DNA from: Rotaria socialis
Taxonomy: Eukaryota; Rotifera; Eurotatoria; Philodinida; Philodinidae
DNA length: 64,000 nucleotides
Reading direction: 5' to 3'
Assembly (NCBI GenBank): GCA_905331475.1
Contig: CAJNYU010003365.1
Span: forward strand, 145,546 to 209,545
The stretch's first letter is position 1. The number at the start of each line of letters is the position of its first letter. Positions 59,381 to 64,000 of the stretch are shown here, piece after piece. The position numbers and the translations under genes were made by a program. The notes below the pieces were generated by a model. That model saw only the letters and a list, made by a program, of their open reading frames with translations. It searched no databases and was not told where the DNA came from.

Positions 59381-61651
59381 ATGTTCTACTCAAGAAATTA
59401 CTTCATTATCACCCTTTTATTAACGATCAATGCCGAAAAGAACAATGAACATTTGATTGATGAATTTCATTCAACCTACTTGAATGATAGAATCAATGTG
59501 TCTACTCTCACTCGCTCATCTGTTCTCGATCAGTTAACAAACTTGACTTTAGGTACAATCAGTGATTTACAGTCAGGATCATTATTGGATAAAGAAACCA
59601 TAGGCAATGTCGTTTTTAATGTTCATCACTTCACTCAATTTCTCTTTGATGGTAATCATGTGTATATTTATAGTCCAAAAAAGAATGATGAAAATGTCAA
59701 TCAACCTCAAAAATGGACTTTTTTCTATGTACCTGTGTTGCAACCAATCCAGACAGCAGTGATTCTACCTTGGGTAACGATAAACAAACTTGAAGTACGT
59801 GTTCGACTTGCTCTCGGTACGCCAGAAGTAGAAGAAGCCGCACGTGCAGCTATTGCTAATCAATTTAGTTCTGTAATAGCTGAAAAATATTCGCAATCGT
59901 GGGTCATTGCTCCTCTAATGCTTGATTCTCTCTCAGCATATATTGTTACAGTAGGTTCAATCCCAGTAATAGGTGTCGCACCGTTTCATATTGATAATCC
60001 GAATTCCAATGTTGTTATCTTTCGATTTGTTTGTCCGATCAAAGAAATTGCTTTAATAGTTGCTGCCGGTTTACTTACCGGAGATTTTGATATTGAAGTT
60101 TCTCTATACTTTTCTGGCATGCATCGTGTCAGAACGAATATGATGGCTATTACTGCAACTCAACTACAATCTGTTCTAACTAAAACAATAGCTGATGGCG
60201 GTGGAACTAATTCAACATATATTCATCGTGATCAAGCAACCAGTTTTGTTGCAAAATATGTGACTAATGTAAAAAAACTGATATATATTGAAGATGTCAA
60301 TGCTGATATGTCCATATTAACGCGTGGTTTAGAAGAGCAATTAGCTGCTCTCTTTCAGCAAGGTATCAATAAAGCTCAAGAAATACAGATTCACGTTGGT
60401 GCTTTCAATCAAGTATGGCAATCGGCTGATCTTAATCCTGATCGCATAGCTAGTGAAATGAGCAAAATGTTTACATTTAATAAAACCGAAACGAAGAAAC
60501 ATAATAATGGAGAAAACTATTATTCGGTCAATCAACGCAAAGATTGTTACTTGCCATCTCATGCTCCCTTGGATTTACGAATAAGAACAATTTTTACTGC
60601 AATTGATATAATAGTACATGGTGATCATCAGAAAAAGAATAGTGAAGAATACGAAACTACATCGCACAATGTTGTTTCAGAATCTGATATTAAAAAAGCT
60701 GCGTCGCAAGTATCAATAGAAGGCGCTTGGGAAGGAAAAAAATTTATACCAAAATCATTCAAAGTTTTTAGACTAATTGATTTGGTGGATCAATTACAAG
60801 TAGCTATTATTTCCAAACAATTGTTAGCTGAAAAAAGAAACGGAGCAGTAATCCGAAGAATCGGCGCTTCAACCTCTTTATCGAGTAGTTTCAATTTTTT
60901 CTCATCATTAAGCAATGATACTCTCTTTGCATCTTTGGAGAATACAAGTCTTCTTACTCTACCAGAAAATATCAATTTTTCCTCTTTTCTCAACAATGAA
61001 AACATCATTCCACCAGAAAACAATAAGAATTTACTAACTGGTGAAGTTAAATTGTACGCTGGTTCATCTCCTCCTCTTCATCCGTGGCTACTATGTGACG
61101 GTTCTATCATATCTCGTTCAGAATATCCACGTCTCTTTGAAGCTATTGGTACAAAATATGGTGAAGGTCATAATTCCACAACTTTCAAATTACCTGATTT
61201 ACGTGGTCGAGTTCCACTTGGAGTCGATACTGAACAATTACGTGTTGAGATAGCTACAAAAGTTGGTGATGAAGGGGGCAACGCTAAGCATATGTTAACA
61301 GTTGAGCAACTACCATCTCATACCCATAGTTCAGGTATATTACAAAATTCGTATGATGGTCAACATGCACATGGTATTTATGACCCTGGCCATAATCATG
61401 GTGGTATGACAAGTTCATATGCAGTTCCATCGTCGACGTCAACAAACTATGGAGAATATAACTATCAAATGAATGGCTATCGTAAGTGGCAAGCATATAC
61501 CATTTCAACGTCTTTTACTCAAATTTCACTTCACTCAAATGGTAATCATACACATCAGATAACAGGTCATACTGGCGCAGTCGGTCAATATGAATCATTT
61601 TTTATTCTTCCTCCATTCCAAACATTTTATTATATAATCTATGCTGATTAA
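59381..61651 (+). CDS. Secreted protein with C-terminal phage tail-collar domain
   Basis: An intronless 756-residue frame. The first 18 residues (MFYSRNYFIITLLLTINA) look like a signal peptide. Residues about 20-540 are unrecognised, with beta-rich stretches, a region near 150-235 containing PVIGVAPFHI and RFVCPIKEIALIVAAGLL, and a Ser/Asn-rich linker at about 490-550. From residue 552 the text is classic Tail_Collar/Mdp type: TGEVKLYAGSSPPLHPWLLC DGS, YPRLFEAIGTKYGEG, TFKLPDLRGRVPLG, then LTVEQLPSHTHSSG, a His/Gly/Tyr-rich loop and PPFQTFYYIIYAD at the end. In phages and bacteria this domain forms a trimeric fibre or collar, with the histidines binding iron in some. A eukaryotic secreted version implies gene transfer. 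The function is unknown; adhesion or microbial interaction is only a guess. Confidence 0.85.
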   Translation: MFYSRNYFIITLLLTINAEKNNEHLIDEFHSTYLNDRINVSTLTRSSVLDQLTNLTLGTISDLQSGSLLDKETIGNVVFNVHHFTQFLFDGNHVYIYSPKKNDENVNQPQKWTFFYVPVLQPIQTAVILPWVTINKLEVRVRLALGTPEVEEAARAAIANQFSSVIAEKYSQSWVIAPLMLDSLSAYIVTVGSIPVIGVAPFHIDNPNSNVVIFRFVCPIKEIALIVAAGLLTGDFDIEVSLYFSGMHRVRTNMMAITATQLQSVLTKTIADGGGTNSTYIHRDQATSFVAKYVTNVKKLIYIEDVNADMSILTRGLEEQLAALFQQGINKAQEIQIHVGAFNQVWQSADLNPDRIASEMSKMFTFNKTETKKHNNGENYYSVNQRKDCYLPSHAPLDLRIRTIFTAIDIIVHGDHQKKNSEEYETTSHNVVSESDIKKAASQVSIEGAWEGKKFIPKSFKVFRLIDLVDQLQVAIISKQLLAEKRNGAVIRRIGASTSLSSSFNFFSSLSNDTLFASLENTSLLTLPENINFSSFLNNENIIPPENNKNLLTGEVKLYAGSSPPLHPWLLCDGSIISRSEYPRLFEAIGTKYGEGHNSTTFKLPDLRGRVPLGVDTEQLRVEIATKVGDEGGNAKHMLTVEQLPSHTHSSGILQNSYDGQHAHGIYDPGHNHGGMTSSYAVPSSTSTNYGEYNYQMNGYRKWQAYTISTSFTQISLHSNGNHTHQITGHTGAVGQYESFFILPPFQTFYYIIYAD

Positions 61652-61917
61652 TAATGTATATCATTCAGATACTTTGAAGTTTCTCATTTTGACTTTGTCG
61701 TGCAGTTTCTTTTTTGTTCTTCAAATATTCAAAATTATTAGCTACTAAATATCTAATCATTTTCAAAGTCTATTTTATATCGAGACGATATAGCAAGAAC
61801 TTATATCCGATAAGATCAACATTCAGATTCGTTTATTTTTACTAGTAAATAAAACATTGAGATACAAATTTTTTCACCACACAACAAGAAACTATATTTA
61901 TTCAATTGTATTTATTT

Positions 61918-63289
61918 CTAATTACTAAAACCCCAAAATGCACTTGGCAATTTTTTTATATCTCTTGCTCGTTTAACAATTGATGTAAATGATGAAACAC
62001 AATTTCCAATAAAATAATCTGCATGTGCTAACATTGCAACATCAATAACAGGTAACCATGGATCTAGATGTTTAACATGCACACGTTGTGCCGACAAATG
62101 TTCTTCAATTTCTTTAATCATTGATCGTTTATCTGTTGCAACATAGATATTGCGTATGCGTGTACGAAGAATAACATTTTTTAATAAACGAAGTATTTCT
62201 TCATCAGTTGGGTAACATATTTTATGTGTAACAAATGTATGTGAAGATGATAGTAGATCAAGACATTGAGGTGAGGCCATATACGAACGAGTTTCATACG
62301 ATTCAACGTTAGAACAAGCTCGTTCCCAATCGAGATCATTTCGTAAATGAATTCCTTCATAGAAAAAAATAAAATAAAGTGACCCAATAAATTCAATTAC
62401 AAACATACCAATATATGATTCATTATTGAATAGATTTTTTTGATGTTGTTGAACTTCATTTATAATATTTTCAGACCACGTCATATATTTTTGCAAAGAA
62501 CGATATCGAGCTCCCATTGGAAATGAAGCTGGTGCACCTTTTAAAGCTATAACAGGATAACGAAAAAATGGAAATAATCGATTCCATTGATCAATTGAAT
62601 ATTCATCATAGTTAAGTTGATATGCAACTGTATCAATAAAATCAATATGTAACTCATTCCAAAATGATTCAAATGGATTTCCATCTTTCATTTTACAATC
62701 CTTTTTAGATTTATCAGCTGGTAACCAACAAAATCCAATGCGTGATTCTTGTGGCCATATACGAGGAGCAAGTTGTTCCATAAAATCTTGAGCGTCAATA
62801 ACACGATGATAGGATAAAAGCGATTCTAATTGAAACCATTCTGAATATGGAACATTCTTGTAAGTACGCCACTACAAAATGAAATCGATTCTGTTTTCTG
62901 TATTCGAAATTTTTATTTTATTTTTCAAAAATTGACATTACTATCTTAATTACACGCGTGACAATCATCTACTTAAAAACTATAAAGCTAATAATCAACC
63001 ATCGTTATTTTTCTCTAAGCTAAGAAATATGTTTCATTCTCAAGATTATTCATAAGTTTTCTAGTTTATTAATTTTTATACATACAGGTGGAACGATCAA
63101 TGCTCGATTAATTAATTTTGAAAATGCTAATCCACCAAGAAAATGTTCTGCTTGATTTCCAAAACGACCCATACATAAACAAAAAATAATATAACCATTC
63201 GGATCGATTTCATATTGTTCTTCATTTGATCTCGCTTGAAAAACGAGTAATAAAAGTGATATTATAATACCAATTAGAAACGAATTCAT
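61918..63289 (-). CDS. POFUT1: GDP-fucose protein O-fucosyltransferase 1
   Basis: Three exons, 63289-63086, 62871-62409 and 62354-61918, with introns of 214 and 54 bp in consistent phase, give 367 residues. A signal peptide ([18 protein letters not shown]) precedes [20 protein letters not shown], the GDP-fucose-binding start of POFUT1. Other family blocks are [62 protein letters not shown] (catalytic Arg retained), [20 protein letters not shown] and [18 protein letters not shown]. It adds O-fucose to EGF repeats of Notch-type proteins in the ER. The C-terminus ends PSAFWGFSN and lacks the RDEF/KDEL-type retention signal of animal homologues. The 54-bp intron is open in frame, so unspliced translation would insert 18 hydrophobic residues. 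Confidence 0.93.
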
Positions 63290-63549
63290 CTAAATGTGAC
63301 ACAGCTTGTCAAAAGAGAGAACATGTTCACATGTCAAAAATAAAAGTGACATGTTTGCGTATACATTCGAGGAAAAGCAAGAGTATGAAAAAATAGGTAT
63401 ACTTTTTTTCACTGTTTGAATAATATTAAGTCAACAAATCTGACCCATTGAATTCAATTCACACACGTTTTTGCACGTCTGCTCGCTTGGTAGAAAGAAA
63501 AAAAAGAATAAAAAATGATCTATTTTATTTTCAATCCAATTTGACACAT

Positions 63550-64000
63550 CTATATAGGCGTATCAATGCTATTTGTGACTCGCTGCTGTTCAATAGATTT
63601 GACTCCTTGTTGCGCAAGGGCAAACATATCATGAAACGCGAGAGTCGACTTTGTTACATAATCAGTTATATAGTACACTAAAGCCTTAGCATCATTGCCA
63701 CTCCGAATGAATTTTATATCCATATTGAACCGACAAGCACTTTTGAGCCATTCATTGAAGTTATTGGTCCACGGATGCGATCGCCGCATAGTTATCTGAC
63801 CTATCGACAGATCGATGTTGGAAGTCTTCACCAGTACACGTGGCATACGCATTCGGCAAGTTTTTGAAGTATCAGACTAGCCTTTCGAATATTTATAGCA
63901 AGTTGTAGAATGCTTATGAATATTTGAGGTTTCCACTAATCGTACTACATCTTTGCAAAAAATTCGATGAAAATCGCCCGAGTCAGGATTTGGCGTTGAT
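63550..64000 (-). mobile_element. Helitron Rep/helitron-like N domain fragment, runs off the window
   Basis: On the minus strand from the window edge one frame reads PDSGDFHRIFCKDVVRLVET and HKHSTTCYKYSKG, a TAG at about 63886, then CRMRMPRVLV, MRRSHPWTNNFNEWLKSACR and MDIKFIRSGNDAKALVYYIT DYVTKSTLAFHDMFAL. This is the Helitron helicase-like region: a C/H motif, CRFxFPR-like block, then the stretch before YxxxYxxK (here YYITDYVTK). Coding similarity ends near 63550, so the element is truncated on this side. The TAG suggests it is inactive. The right part lies beyond 64000. Confidence 0.7.

Noticed and set aside
62355-62408. Extra hydrophobic segment in POFUT1 ([15 protein letters not shown])
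   Set aside because: It is a 54-bp intron that happens to be open; removing it joins YIG to IHLRNDLDW exactly as in the family.

Overview
The window reads as nuclear DNA of a bdelloid rotifer, most like Rotaria or Adineta. It is AT-rich. Spliced genes carry mostly 50-200 bp GT-AG introns. There is a full metazoan gene set (ribosomal protein L4, DDX47, BCCIP, protein O-fucosyltransferase 1, an EMX-type homeobox gene, a T-box gene). Gene families typical of bdelloids are also present: an ADP-ribosyltransferase/TPR protein, an F-box family relative, and intronless genes of bacterial or fungal type. The species is inferred; no marker gene settles it.

Layout. 1-3.2 kb is mobile DNA: a degenerate short inverted-repeat element, then a long-TIR element split by an inner hAT-like element whose 8-bp target duplication is intact. 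4.3-13.1 kb holds an EF-hand gene, the EMX homeobox gene, DDX47 and BCCIP, all on the minus strand. A tRNA-Ala gene lies antisense inside a BCCIP intron. 13.9-17.4 kb holds two tandem multipass membrane paralogues. 19.5-21.7 kb holds a RING/zinc-finger/coiled-coil/LRR gene apparently interrupted inside its LRR. 23.3 kb has a second inverted-repeat element. 25.3-27.1 kb is a seven-exon T-box gene. 28.7-29.9 kb contains decayed coding sequence. 30.8-33.1 kb is RPL4. 33.4-36.6 kb is a patch of hairpins, repeats and a transposon-like reading frame. 37.2-39.8 kb carries mannose-6-phosphate isomerase and a two-TM mitochondrial-type protein.

The right third is accessory in character. It holds an intact ART-TPR gene (42.5 kb), a MITE with an assembly gap (46.4 kb), a broken F-box gene (48.5-50.3 kb), an intronless nitrilase (51.2 kb), a frameshifted ADP-ribosylglycohydrolase (55.0 kb), a decayed VIT/VWA gene (57.2 kb), and a secreted protein ending in a phage tail-collar domain (59.4 kb). 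POFUT1 follows (61.9 kb), then a Helitron fragment that runs off the right edge.

Functional themes. ADP-ribose attachment (ART) and removal (DraG-type hydrolase) genes lie about 10 kb apart, but the hydrolase copy is broken as sequenced. Nitrilase, the tail-collar protein, the hydrolase and perhaps the tandem membrane pair are candidates for horizontal acquisition, which is well documented in bdelloids. The tail-collar protein is the least explained intact gene and the best candidate for undescribed biology. Exon boundaries were placed by eye from splice signals and frame.
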